From Deltaproteobacteria bacterium (GTDB taxonomy: Bacteria > Desulfobacterota > GWC2-55-46 > JADFVP01): a stretch of 16,344 bases of DNA. The stretch covers positions 1-16,344 of the forward strand of contig JAJRYL010000349.1 of the NCBI GenBank assembly GCA_024275855.1, read 5' to 3'. The position numbers were made by a program, and so were the translations under genes. The notes beneath the pieces are model-generated. The model saw only the letters and a program-made list of their open reading frames with translations. It was not told where the DNA came from and did no database searches. Position 1 is the stretch's first letter; the number at the start of each line of letters is the position of its first letter. Positions 7,567 to 14,349 of this stretch are shown here, piece after piece.

Positions 7567-8967
7567 TTAATCCACCCACTCCCCGGAAGACTCGTACTCG
7601 CTTGATGCCTGATCAACAAAACGGGTGAACTCATTTAAGAAGGTGAGCTTTATCGTGTCCGTAGGGCCGTTACGCTGTTTGGCCACGATTATCTCAGCCG
7701 TCTTTCTGCGTCCGCACGTACAGAGGTCTGGCGGACATTCGCACGGTTTGTAGACAGACTCTCTGTAGACGAACATCACTACGTCGGCATCCTGCTCGAT
7801 AGCCCCCGACTCTCTAAGGTCTGAGAGCATAGGCCTGTTGCCCTCCCGCCGCTCGGTCATACGCGAAAGCTGCGAAAGCGCTACCACAGGCAGGTGAAGC
7901 TCTTTTGCCATAGCCTTGAGCGAGCGTGATATGTCGGAGATTTCCTGCTCTCTGTTGTCGCTCGACCTTCTGCCGCGCATCAACTGAAGGTAATCTATAA
8001 CTATTAGCTTTATTCCGAACTCAGCCTTCCATCTCCGGGCCTTGGCCCTCATTTCAAGTACGCTCTGAGCCGGGGTATCGTCTATATAGATAGGCGCTTC
8101 GTAAAGCTTGCCGACCGCTGTAGTAAGGCTGCCCCAGTCGGAATCTTTTAAAAAACCGCTTCTTATGCGTTGCAGATCGACCATGGCGCGCGAAGAGAGC
8201 ATACGCTGCACAAGCTGCTCTTTGCTCATCTCAAGCGAGAAGACGGCTGTAGGCATCTTGCCTTCAATAGCGGCATACTCGGCGACATTCAGGCAGAACG
8301 ATGTCTTACCCATAGCGGGACGGCCTGCTATGATTATAAGGTCGGAGTTCTGAAGCCCGGCGGTTATCTTGTCGAGGTCTTTAAAACCGGTAGATATTCC
8401 GGTGATGTGGGTCTTGCGTTCGTAGAGCTTCTCTATCGTCTCAAAGCTGTCTTTAATCAGGTCTTTTAGCGCGTAGCAGGACTGTTTGGTCTTGTCCTGG
8501 GCAATGGCGAATATCTTCTGCTCTGCCTCGTCTATAAAATCCTCGACAGACTCGACCCCCCCGTACCCCATTGCGGCTATGTCGGTAGCGGCGCCTATGA
8601 TCTTTCGCAGCAGAGATTTCTCTTTAACTATTTTAGCGTAATACTCTATATTCGCCGCGGTCGGTGTTGACTCGACAAGCTCTCCGATATAGGAGATTCC
8701 GCCGACCCCGTTTAGCGCGCTCGACCCTTTCATGAGGTCTCCGAGCGTAACAGCGTCTATAGGGACACACCTTTCAAAGAGTGAGACCATTGAGATAAAG
8801 AGCCGTGCGTTGGCCTCGTGGTAGAAGTCGCTTACGTCGTGCGCGAGTATTCCGAGCACGGAGTTGATGGCGTCCTTCTCGATAAGGATACCGCCAAGCA
8901 CGGACTGCTCCGCATCTAAGTTGTTGGGTGGGGATTTATGAAGTGCTTTTTGCTGAACAGAAGCCAT
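7567..8967 (-). CDS. dnaB: Replicative DNA helicase DnaB
   Basis: A 466-residue protein of normal family length without an intein. The N-terminal domain runs from NNLDAEQSVLGG (about 15) to about 115, and a linker leads to the RecA-type motor with Walker A GRPAMGKTS at 215-223 and Walker B LIVIDYLQLM at 321-330. Further conserved segments are SLEMS, ALSQLSR, SDLRESGAIEQDAD and IIVAKQRNGPT. DnaB is the hexameric helicase that unwinds the parental duplex and recruits primase. Residues 405-421 carry four closely spaced cysteines (C409, C411, C416, C418) just before TAEIIVAKQRNGP, where many DnaB proteins have a short cysteine-free loop. The ATG at 8967 starts two residues before SVQQ. No strong ribosome binding site separates it from the upstream palindrome at 8980-9025. 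It follows rplI by 66 bases, the common bacterial order. Confidence 0.97.
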   Translation of the reverse strand: MASVQQKALHKSPPNNLDAEQSVLGGILIEKDAINSVLGILAHDVSDFYHEANARLFISMVSLFERCVPIDAVTLGDLMKGSSALNGVGGISYIGELVESTPTAANIEYYAKIVKEKSLLRKIIGAATDIAAMGYGGVESVEDFIDEAEQKIFAIAQDKTKQSCYALKDLIKDSFETIEKLYERKTHITGISTGFKDLDKITAGLQNSDLIIIAGRPAMGKTSFCLNVAEYAAIEGKMPTAVFSLEMSKEQLVQRMLSSRAMVDLQRIRSGFLKDSDWGSLTTAVGKLYEAPIYIDDTPAQSVLEMRAKARRWKAEFGIKLIVIDYLQLMRGRRSSDNREQEISDISRSLKAMAKELHLPVVALSQLSRMTERREGNRPMLSDLRESGAIEQDADVVMFVYRESVYKPCECPPDLCTCGRRKTAEIIVAKQRNGPTDTIKLTFLNEFTRFVDQASSEYESSGEWVD

Positions 8968-8979
8968 TGGCAGTACTTA

Positions 8980-9025
8980 CCGCTTTATACGCGGCCCCTT
9001 AAAATAAGGCCGCGTATAAGAGCGG
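8980..9025. repeat. Long palindrome between rplI and dnaB
   Basis: Plus-strand arms CCGCTTTATACGCGGCC (8980-8996) and GGCCGCGTATAAGAGCGG (9008-9025) pair throughout except for one bulged base. The loop of 11 bases can itself partly pair (CCTTA/TAAGG). No T-tract follows on either strand, so it is not an ordinary intrinsic terminator. It ends 12 bases before the dnaB ATG, inside the region where a ribosome would bind. It may tune dnaB translation, act as a processing or protection site, or be a REP-like element; no second copy is seen in the window. Confidence 0.8.
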
Positions 9026-9033
9026 CTAAAACA

Positions 9034-9492
9034 TTACTCGGACTCCTCTTCTTCGGCAACCACCTCGACCTTGATCTCGGCGTTTACCTCGGAAGCTATC
9101 TTTATGGAGACGGTATGGCTTCCGAGTGTCTTTATATGCTCTTCCAGATGAATAGATTTTCTCTCAAGCTCAAAGCCCTTGCCCTTGAGTTCAACCTCAA
9201 TATCGTGGGCTGTAACATAACCGAAAAGCTTGCCCTCTTCGCCGACCTTTTTGGTAAAGCTGAGAGAGACCTCGGAGAGCTTATCCGCCGCTTTCTGAGC
9301 GTCAGCCCTTTTGGCCGCCTCTTTTTTAAGGTAAGCCTCTTTTTCGGAGTTCAACTGCCGTATGTTTCCAGGAGTCGCCAATATGGCAAACCCCTTTGGA
9401 ATAAGGTAGTTTCTGCCAAACCCGCCCGCTACGGTAACGGCGTCGCCGTAATTGCCGAGCTGCTCAATCGACTTCTTAAGTAAAACCTTCAT
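9034..9492 (-). CDS. rplI: Large-subunit ribosomal protein bL9
   Basis: A 152-residue protein of normal L9 length. The N-terminal RNA-binding domain reads MKVLLKKSIEQLGNYGDAV and then GGFGRNYLIPKGFAILAT. A long charged helix (about 43-75) links it to the C-terminal domain with KLFGYVTAHDIEVEL and GSHTVSIKIASEVNAEIKVEV. The protein ends in a short acidic tail (EEEESE). L9 binds 23S rRNA near the L1 stalk and limits frameshifting. GGAG sits seven bases before the ATG. It follows rpsR by 45 bases without the ssb or DUF2232 genes that some bacteria place in this block. Confidence 0.97.
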   Translation of the reverse strand: MKVLLKKSIEQLGNYGDAVTVAGGFGRNYLIPKGFAILATPGNIRQLNSEKEAYLKKEAAKRADAQKAADKLSEVSLSFTKKVGEEGKLFGYVTAHDIEVELKGKGFELERKSIHLEEHIKTLGSHTVSIKIASEVNAEIKVEVVAEEEESE

Positions 9493-9537
9493 TAAACTGC
9501 TCCACTGCTTAAAGTATTATATGCAGCACGTTTCGAC

Positions 9538-9858
9538 TCAACCCATGCTGATAGTAGTATACGGTATAATAGCGATATTACGCGCTCTCTTTATCGCCGT
9601 GCTGATCGCCCTCTGGTGCTTGGCGCAGGTGCCGGTTATTCTGCTCGGCATTATTCTGCCCCTCTCGGTCAGGTACGGCCTGAGCGCCTTGGCGTCTTTG
9701 TAATCTATCTTTACGCCTTCGTTCTTGCAGAACCTGCATACGCGCTTGCGCATGAAACGGCCTCTGCCCCCGGCTCCGCCCGGCCTGCCGCCGCCCGGTC
9801 TGCCGCCACCTGGTCTGCTACCTGCGGAACTTGAGCCGCCCGGTCTTCTGTTATCCAT
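9538..9858 (-). CDS. rpsR: Small-subunit ribosomal protein bS18 with Arg/Pro/Gly-rich N-terminal extension
   Basis: A 106-residue protein against about 75-90 in most bacteria. The S18 core begins near residue 35: [54 protein letters not shown]41, C44, C78 and H81 are placed for a zinc-binding (C+) form of S18. The first 34 residues are a low-complexity extension with RPGGG repeats, encoded by a C/G-rich stretch at 9757-9858. S18 binds S6 and 16S rRNA in the platform of the small subunit. The gene overlaps rpsF by eight bases, so translation is likely coupled and the two partners are made together. Confidence 0.96.
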   Translation of the reverse strand: MDNRRPGGSSSAGSRPGGGRPGGGRPGGAGGRGRFMRKRVCRFCKNEGVKIDYKDAKALRPYLTERGRIMPSRITGTCAKHQRAISTAIKRARNIAIIPYTTISMG

Positions 9859-10444
9859 CTGCGCCCCCTTCTTCCGTCTTATCGGTCTCTTTAGCGGTTT
9901 CGGTTACCGGAGCTTCACACTTCTCAGCCGGAGTCTCCTTAACCTCTGTCTCGGTTTTTGTTTCTGCCTCTGTCGCGCTTGCGGCCTCTTTAGCGCTTTC
10001 GGTTACAGGGGCTTCGCACTTTTCAGCCGGAGCATCCTTAACCTCTGTCTCGGGTTTTGTCTCTGCTTCTGTCGCGCTTGCGGCCTCTTTCGTCTCAGTC
10101 TCCTTTACCGGCTCTTCAACCTTCTCCGGCTCAGGGGCGGGCGCAACGTACTCGGTGTCGAGCTTAACGGTCTGCTGCCTTACCACGTCCTCGTTGATCT
10201 TTAAGGAACGCTCTAACTCTTTGCTCGCCGCAGGGCTGCTGTTGTAATCGAAAAGAACGTAGTAACCTTCGTTCTTCTTCTGAATCGGGTAGGCCAAACG
10301 CCTTCTGCCCCACTCGTCAACGGTGTTTACCGTGCCCGACTCGCGGGTTATAAGCTCTGAAGACCTGGTAACGATAGCCTTGATTTCAGCCTCGCCTATA
10401 TCGGCCCTGATAATACAGATTGTCTCGTAACGTCTGTCCATCAC
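9851..10444 (-). CDS. rpsF: Small-subunit ribosomal protein bS6 with long acidic C-terminal tail
   Basis: A 197-residue protein, twice the size of a minimal S6. Residues 1-97 form the S6 domain ([40 protein letters not shown], then [16 protein letters not shown]). Residues 98-197 form an Ala/Glu/Lys/Pro/Thr-rich tail, net acidic and probably disordered, with two 33-residue tandem repeats at 119-151 and 152-184, each containing one cysteine in [12 protein letters not shown]6 pairs with S18 on 16S rRNA. Two ATG codons stand in a row; AGGAG is five bases from the first and eight from the second, so the second (10441) may be the real start. A promoter and structured leader precede it, and rpsR overlaps its end. 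The tail is in frame and uses the same codons as the core, so it does not look like an error. Confidence 0.96.
   Translation of the reverse strand: MMDRRYETICIIRADIGEAEIKAIVTRSSELITRESGTVNTVDEWGRRRLAYPIQKKNEGYYVLFDYNSSPAASKELERSLKINEDVVRQQTVKLDTEYVAPAPEPEKVEEPVKETETKEAASATEAETKPETEVKDAPAEKCEAPVTESAKEAASATEAETKTETEVKETPAEKCEAPVTETAKETDKTEEGGADG
9893..10090 (-). repeat. 99-bp tandem duplication inside rpsF
   Basis: Two adjacent 99-bp units (10090-9992 and 9991-9893) encode 33 residues each, differing at only a few positions (for example KDAPAEK versus KETPAEK and TESA versus TETA). Both units stay in frame. The divergence is small at DNA level, with both silent and replacement changes, suggesting a fairly recent duplication kept as coding sequence. 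Confidence 0.9.
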
Positions 10445-10460
10445 TTCTCCTTCCGGTTCC

Positions 10461-10561
10461 CCGCGTTTTTTTCACGGCAGGTTCGTTCCGTCTGCAAAAT
10501 AACGGAACAAGGGACTATAAACATCCACGACAGTTAAAGGACGGCCCGAACAACGTGGCCG
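10461..10561 (-). promoter_or_regulatory. Structured leader upstream of rpsF
   Basis: The transcribed strand can form three hairpins in turn: CGGCC/GGCCG (10557-10561 with 10542-10546); GTTCCGT/ACGGAAC with two further outer pairs (10483-10510); and CCGTG-A7-CGCGG (10461-10477), just ahead of GGAAGGAG and the rpsF ATG. Many bacteria control this operon by S6:S18 binding to an rpsF leader. I cannot confirm the diagnostic CCG internal loop by eye, so autoregulation is an inference. Confidence 0.4.
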
Positions 10562-10596
10562 ACACCGTAATGCCGCGGCACTCAATTGAATAGATA

Positions 10597-10625
10597 TATA
10601 TACTACTTTTTCAAGATCAAATCAA
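10597..10625 (-). promoter_or_regulatory. Sigma-70-like promoter for rpsF-rpsR-rplI
   Basis: On the minus strand TTGATT (10625-10620) and TATATA (10602-10597) are 17 bases apart, and the spacer is AT-rich. The -35 box begins six bases after the DUF2127 stop codon, so transcription of the ribosomal-protein genes starts in the 186-base gap. An overlapping alternative, TTGATC with TATATC at 16 bases, is also possible. No terminator is seen between the two operons. Confidence 0.55.
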
Positions 10626-10630
10626 GACCT

Positions 10631-11101
10631 TTAGGCCCCGCCAACCTCTCTTCTTTTAAATAATTCCTTATGCTTCGCAAGATAGTAGACTATAAGGCTG
10701 TTTATTATCAGCACAAAGACCTTAACAAACGAAAAAGATTTTATTATCTCATACGCTTCATAAGGTATTAGCGCGCCGGTGCCGATTACCGTAAGCCACT
10801 CCGCCCAGCGCATTCTATTGTGCAGCCCGTAAGACTCTATCAGGTTTAGCACGCCAAAAGTAACAAGCACTATCAGCGAAATAATAACCGCGCCGTTGCC
10901 AAGAGATGTAGCGTGCTCTATAAGGTACGAGATAAAATAGGTGTCGGTATCGAGCCTGAGAATTCCGGCCATACCTCTTATCAGCACGCCTAAGTCTTCA
11001 TCCAGAAGCCTTGAAAGAACCACTGAGAGTATAAGCTCGCTTGTCCCCATCACGGTCTTATAAAGGATAATAAGCTTTAGGTACCCTTCTCCCTGTTTCA
11101 T
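10631..11101 (-). CDS. DUF2127 family integral membrane protein
   Basis: A 156-residue membrane protein with about four hydrophobic segments (residues 8-30, 65-86, 98-117 and 122-141) and a basic end ([10 protein letters not shown]). Family marks are the opening [14 protein letters not shown], the central [33 protein letters not shown], quoted here as [14 protein letters not shown] and IPYEAYE, and the closing [16 protein letters not shown]2127 has no established function; nothing in the sequence suggests catalytic residues. It overlaps hisF by four bases (ATGA), so it is translationally coupled to the histidine genes, which need not mean a role in histidine synthesis. Its position might reflect convenience of expression. 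The rpsF promoter begins right after its stop codon. Confidence 0.85.
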   Translation of the reverse strand: MKQGEGYLKLIILYKTVMGTSELILSVVLSRLLDEDLGVLIRGMAGILRLDTDTYFISYLIEHATSLGNGAVIISLIVLVTFGVLNLIESYGLHNRMRWAEWLTVIGTGALIPYEAYEIIKSFSFVKVFVLIINSLIVYYLAKHKELFKRREVGGA

Positions 11102-11913
11102 ACGGCTTCGCCGTCGTCTGAGATATACGGCGGCCTCACAAGCACGCCCTCTCTCTTAAGGTACTCTTTTGTCTCTGGAATAGTGAACTCTCCGAAGTGA
11201 AAGATAGAGGCCGCGAGAGCCGCGTCCGCATGCCCGCAGGTAAAGGCCTCGGTTATATGGGCGAGTGTGCCCGCCCCGCCCGAAGCGATAACAGGAATAC
11301 GTAAAGCGTCCGCCACGGCGCGCGTAAGGGCTATATCGTAACCGTTTTTCTGTCCGTCGGAGTCCATACTGGTCAGAAGTATCTCGCCCGCGCCGTACTC
11401 CTGCATCTTTACCGCCCACTCAACAACGTTAAGCCCGGTCGGTCTTCTGCCGCCGTGGGTAAAGACCTCCCATTCGGGCGGTTCGATAAAAGAATCTTTC
11501 TCTTTATCGACACGCCGCTTGGCGTCTATAGCCACCACAATGCAACTGCTGCCGAAACGTCTCGACGCCTCTTTGACAAACTCCGGGTTTTCAACGGCAG
11601 TGGTATTTATAGAGACCTTGTCCGTACCGGCGTGCAGAAGCTCTTTAATATCTTCAATCGTACGTATGCCCCCGCCAACGGTCAGCGGCATAAAGACATC
11701 GGCGGCGGTCTCTCTAACAACGTCGAGTATTGTCTTGCGCTCTTCGTGAGAGGCGGTTATATCTAAAAAAACCAGCTCGTCGGCGCCCTGCGCCTCGTAA
11801 GCGAGGGCGGACTCCACCGGGTCTCCGGCATCTACAAGCTCTACAAAACTGACCCCTTTGACAACACGGCCATCTTTAACATCAAGACACGGTATTATTC
11901 TTTTTGCCAGCAT
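11098..11913 (-). CDS. hisF: Imidazole glycerol phosphate synthase, cyclase subunit HisF
   Basis: A 271-residue (beta/alpha)8 barrel, slightly longer than the usual 251-258. The catalytic aspartates fall at their standard numbers: D11 in CLDVKDG and D130 in VVAIDAK. Phosphate-binding and barrel motifs are [29 protein letters not shown] and PVIASGGAG. With ammonia from HisH it converts PRFAR into imidazole glycerol phosphate and AICAR. The extra length comes from a small insert after IDAKRR (near 135-145) and a C-terminal tail after VRPP. AAGGGGA lies about ten bases before the ATG. It starts 39 bases after hisA and overlaps the DUF2127 gene. Confidence 0.97.
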   Translation of the reverse strand: MLAKRIIPCLDVKDGRVVKGVSFVELVDAGDPVESALAYEAQGADELVFLDITASHEERKTILDVVRETAADVFMPLTVGGGIRTIEDIKELLHAGTDKVSINTTAVENPEFVKEASRRFGSSCIVVAIDAKRRVDKEKDSFIEPPEWEVFTHGGRRPTGLNVVEWAVKMQEYGAGEILLTSMDSDGQKNGYDIALTRAVADALRIPVIASGGAGTLAHITEAFTCGHADAALAASIFHFGEFTIPETKEYLKREGVLVRPPYISDDGEAV

Positions 11914-11952
11914 CCGTTAAAATCCCCTTACTGCCGATACTATAATAAAAGC

Positions 11953-12675
11953 CTACAGGACGTCCGCGGTCTTTATAGCTTCTACAAGGTCTATGGCTCC
12001 GGTATAAAGGGCGCGCCCTATCAGCACGCCTTCTACCGCTGTCTTTCGGTACCTCTCCACATCCGCTATGGAAGAGATGCCGCCGGAGGCGATCACCGGG
12101 ATAGAGACAGAATCTGCCATCTTGGCCGTCTCATCGAAATTCGGCCCCGCCATCATTCCGTCGCGCGCTATATCGGTATAGATTATACAAGATACGCCAA
12201 CGCCTTCGAGCTGCCTCGCAAGGTCAACCGCCTTCATTTCCGTTACCTCTACCCAGCCCTTGATAGCGACAAGCCCGTTCTTCGCGTCTATGCCTACAGC
12301 CACTCGCCGAGGGTGCCTCTTAACGAGTTCAACTAAGAAATCAGGGTCTTTAATAGCGGCGGTGCCGAGTATGACCTGCTTAATACCGGTAAGCTTAAGG
12401 TACTTTTCAGCCACGTCAAGGTCTCTTATACCGCCCCCTATCTGCACGGGCACGTTCACCGATTCAACTATTCGCTCAACGACCTCGAAGTTCTTAGCGG
12501 TTCCCTCTATAGCGCCGTCAAGATCGACCACGTGAATAAGGCGCGCGCCTGAAGCCTCCCACCTCTTCGCCATCTCCACCGGATCGTCGGCAAAAACGGT
12601 TACTTTATCCATATCGCCCTGGGAAAGGCGCACGCACTGGCCGCCCTTCAGGTCTATAGCCGCTATAACTATCAT
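11953..12675 (-). CDS. hisA: ProFAR isomerase HisA
   Basis: A 240-residue barrel enzyme that opens ProFAR to PRFAR in histidine synthesis. Motifs: AAIDLKGGQCVRLSQGD with catalytic D8, VVDLDGA, VQIGGGIRD, VGIDAKNG with the second catalytic Asp at 130, YTDIARDGMMAGPN and [12 protein letters not shown] place the start at the ATG at 12675, because MIVIAAIDLK is the normal HisA N-terminus and AGAGG lies ten bases before it. An ATG at 12693 would add MQRLPD and has its own AGGG about nine bases upstream, so it remains possible. Upstream is a 292-base gap with a hairpin and a possible small gene. Confidence 0.96.
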   Translation of the reverse strand: MIVIAAIDLKGGQCVRLSQGDMDKVTVFADDPVEMAKRWEASGARLIHVVDLDGAIEGTAKNFEVVERIVESVNVPVQIGGGIRDLDVAEKYLKLTGIKQVILGTAAIKDPDFLVELVKRHPRRVAVGIDAKNGLVAIKGWVEVTEMKAVDLARQLEGVGVSCIIYTDIARDGMMAGPNFDETAKMADSVSIPVIASGGISSIADVERYRKTAVEGVLIGRALYTGAIDLVEAIKTADVL

Positions 12676-12707
12676 ATCAGGTAACCTCTGCATAATTCGT
12701 CCCTGAG

Positions 12708-12869
12708 TTATTCAGAGACAAAAAGTGAACCTCCCTCGACAGGAGCCGGGGGTATCTTTGTGTAACAAGCCTTCGGCTCGGGTTCTTTAAACGGCCTGTT
12801 CATCACCAGACAGGTGCCTGGTGTTTTAACGGCGAAATAAACTGTATGATCTTTCTTTTTCTTACCTGA
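12708..12869 (-). CDS. Possible small gene between hisH and hisA, start unresolved
   Basis: From just after a TGA at 12872-12870 the minus strand is open for 53 codons to TAA at 12710-12708. The translation looks protein-like: a lysine-rich start, then HTVYFAVKTPGTCLV, then PPAPVEGGSLFVSE at the end, with two cysteines and mostly purine first codon positions. The only standard starts are GTG/ATG at 12806/12803, giving 31-32 residues and lacking the first third; these have no well-spaced ribosome binding site. An AGG inside the hairpin arm at 12865-12895 would suit a start near the lysine codons, but no ATG, GTG or TTG is there. The stop lies 32 bases before the preferred hisA ATG, as expected for an operon member. 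It is a short gene, a gene that lost its start, or chance: 53 open codons alone are not significant. I do not recognise the family. Confidence 0.35.
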   Translation of the reverse strand, partial: SGKKKKDHTVYFAVKTPGTCLVMNRPFKEPEPKACYTKIPPAPVEGGSLFVSE

Positions 12870-12895
12870 TCAAGAACTTACAGTTATCGATCAGG
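12865..12895 (-). promoter_or_regulatory. Hairpin in the hisH-hisA interval
   Basis: The minus strand reads CCTGATCGATAACT, then GTA, then AGTTCTTGATCAGG. The 14-base arms pair with one mismatch and one G-T pair, leaving a three-base loop. No T-tract follows; instead AAGAAAAAGAAAG does, so it is not a classical terminator. The 3' arm carries AGG, a potential ribosome binding sequence, so the fold could hide a translation start. It could also be an operator or an RNA processing site. Confidence 0.6.
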
Positions 12896-12985
12896 ACAAC
12901 ACTTCTTTGTGTCTAAGTAAGGTCTGAATAAATAAGCCCCCCACTTAATCTACTTCGATCCGGCCGGTTGCATACGGTCGGTTTA

Positions 12986-13621
12986 TCAGCTTAACAGGCT
13001 GAAGTTCTTCAACACCCTGAGCCCGGCGCCCTGGCTCTTTTCCGGATGGAACTGAACCGCCATTATATTGTCTACCTCAACGGAGCTGGTAAAGTCCTTT
13101 CCGTACCGTGTTGTTGTAAGTCTTACGGAAGGTTCTGTTGGCGCGGCGTAATGGGAGTGAACGAAATAAAAGTACTCGCCGTCTTTTATGCCGCCGAGCA
13201 GCCGCGACTCTTTCTCTTTTTTTATAGAGTTCCACCCCATGTGCGGAACCTTCAGCCGCTCCGTTCCCGCCGGGGTTTCAACTACCATGTCCGGCGCGAA
13301 AGTTACAACCGAGCCCTTAATAATACCGAGCCCCTTGTGCGCCCCGAACTCGTCGCTCTCTTCAAGCAATACCTGCAAACCCAGACAGATGCCCAGAAAA
13401 GGCTTGCCGGACTCTACGCTCTTTAGAATAGGGTCGATCAGGCCGTACGCTTCGAGGTTGCGCATGCAATCCTCAAAGGCTCCGACACCCGGCAGCACAA
13501 CATGGCTCGCCCCTTCTATCTCTTCCGGCTTGCGCGTTATAACGGCGCTGACGCCTATCTTTTCAAACCCTTTGACAACGCTTCTCAGGTTGCCCATATC
13601 GTAATCTATTACCGCTATCAT
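12986..13621 (-). CDS. hisH: Imidazole glycerol phosphate synthase, glutaminase subunit HisH
   Basis: A 211-residue class I glutamine amidotransferase of normal length. It starts with MIAVIDYDMGNLRSV. The catalytic triad is C79 in GICLGLQ, H192 and E194 in FHPEKSQG, and the HisH marks LPGVGAFEDCM, VPHMGWN and YFVHSHY are present. It hydrolyses glutamine and channels ammonia through the HisF barrel. The ATG lies 74 bases after the hisB stop, with AGGGGG unusually far upstream, so initiation may be modest. The stop is followed by the 292-base gap before hisA, so HisH and its partner HisF are separated by hisA and the gap. Confidence 0.97.
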   Translation of the reverse strand: MIAVIDYDMGNLRSVVKGFEKIGVSAVITRKPEEIEGASHVVLPGVGAFEDCMRNLEAYGLIDPILKSVESGKPFLGICLGLQVLLEESDEFGAHKGLGIIKGSVVTFAPDMVVETPAGTERLKVPHMGWNSIKKEKESRLLGGIKDGEYFYFVHSHYAAPTEPSVRLTTTRYGKDFTSSVEVDNIMAVQFHPEKSQGAGLRVLKNFSLLS

Positions 13622-13695
13622 CTATTATTAAAATATCCCCCTGGTCGAGCCTGCCGCTATTGTCCGGGAAGAAGCAGTTACCGTACCATCGGTTT

Positions 13696-14325
13696 TCAAA
13701 GTATCCCCTTTGTTGAGGGCACGCCCTTAATCCTGTCGTCTTTTTCAACAGCCGCCGAAAGAGCGCGCCCGAACGCCTTGAAGATAGACTCTATCGAGTG
13801 GTGCACGTCTCTGCCGTACTCAAGCTTTACATGCAGGTCGAGCCCGGCGCTGTTGGAAAACGCCTTTAAAAATTCACAGGTAAGATCGATATCAAAGGCC
13901 TTCTCAAGCGAACTGCCTACAACCGAGGCAACGGACTTATGGGCGACAGCGTATGAGTTTCGCGTGGTATCGAACCTGAAGTACGGCCTGCCCGATATAT
14001 CGACCACAACCGAACAGAGGGCGTCCATCATCGGCACGCTCGCGCAAGCGCACCTTCTAATGCCGCGCTTGTCGCCAAGGGCAGAGGCAAAGGCGGCGCC
14101 GAGCGCGAGCCCTACATCCTCAACCGTATGGTGAAGGTCAACCTCTATATCGCCCTTTACGTCGAGCTGAATACTGAAGAGGCCGTGGCGTGAAAAATTG
14201 TCGAGCATGTGGGTGAAAAACGGAAGGGGGGTGAAGATATCGGACTCCCCGCCCTCGTCTATATTCAAGGCCAGCTCTATGCCGGTCTCTTTTGTCTTAC
14301 GCTCTACTTTAGCGGTTCGTGCCAT
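13696..14325 (-). CDS. hisB: Imidazoleglycerol-phosphate dehydratase HisB (monofunctional, divergent)
   Basis: A 209-residue dehydratase without the histidinol-phosphatase domain of the enterobacterial fusion. Metal-site motifs are intact: PFFTHML with H39, HHTVE at 65-69, LDLH with H165, HHSIE at 175-179, and the end PSTKGIL. It converts imidazole glycerol phosphate to imidazole acetol phosphate. Two departures stand out. The usual VPMDEAL is VPMMDAL (97-103), so its Asp-Glu pair reads Met-Asp. The segment between SGRPY and the DIDLTCEFLKAF helix (about 116-146) is longer than in typical HisB, by roughly a dozen residues. The reading frame is continuous and both pairs of metal histidines are present, so it is probably active. 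It lies 24 bases after hisD. Confidence 0.94.
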   Translation of the reverse strand: MARTAKVERKTKETGIELALNIDEGGESDIFTPLPFFTHMLDNFSRHGLFSIQLDVKGDIEVDLHHTVEDVGLALGAAFASALGDKRGIRRCACASVPMMDALCSVVVDISGRPYFRFDTTRNSYAVAHKSVASVVGSSLEKAFDIDLTCEFLKAFSNSAGLDLHVKLEYGRDVHHSIESIFKAFGRALSAAVEKDDRIKGVPSTKGIL

Positions 14326-14349
14326 CTTCCGCGCCCCCTCTTATTTTTT

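Noticed and set aside
9508..9520. TATAAT box upstream of rplI as a separate promoter
   Set aside because: The nearest -35-like TTGAGT is only 14 bases away, too close for sigma-70, and the gap is a short intra-operon spacer.
9725..10204. Leucine/phenylalanine-rich plus-strand frame resembling a membrane protein
   Set aside because: It is the antisense of the S6 tail repeats and the S18 N-terminal repeats; its apparent repeats come from the Glu/Ala- and Gly/Pro-coding sequence.
13563..13748. Minus-strand frame of 61 codons across the hisB-hisH gap
   Set aside because: It overlaps the ends of two well-supported genes in another frame, and its sequence resembles out-of-frame readings of them.
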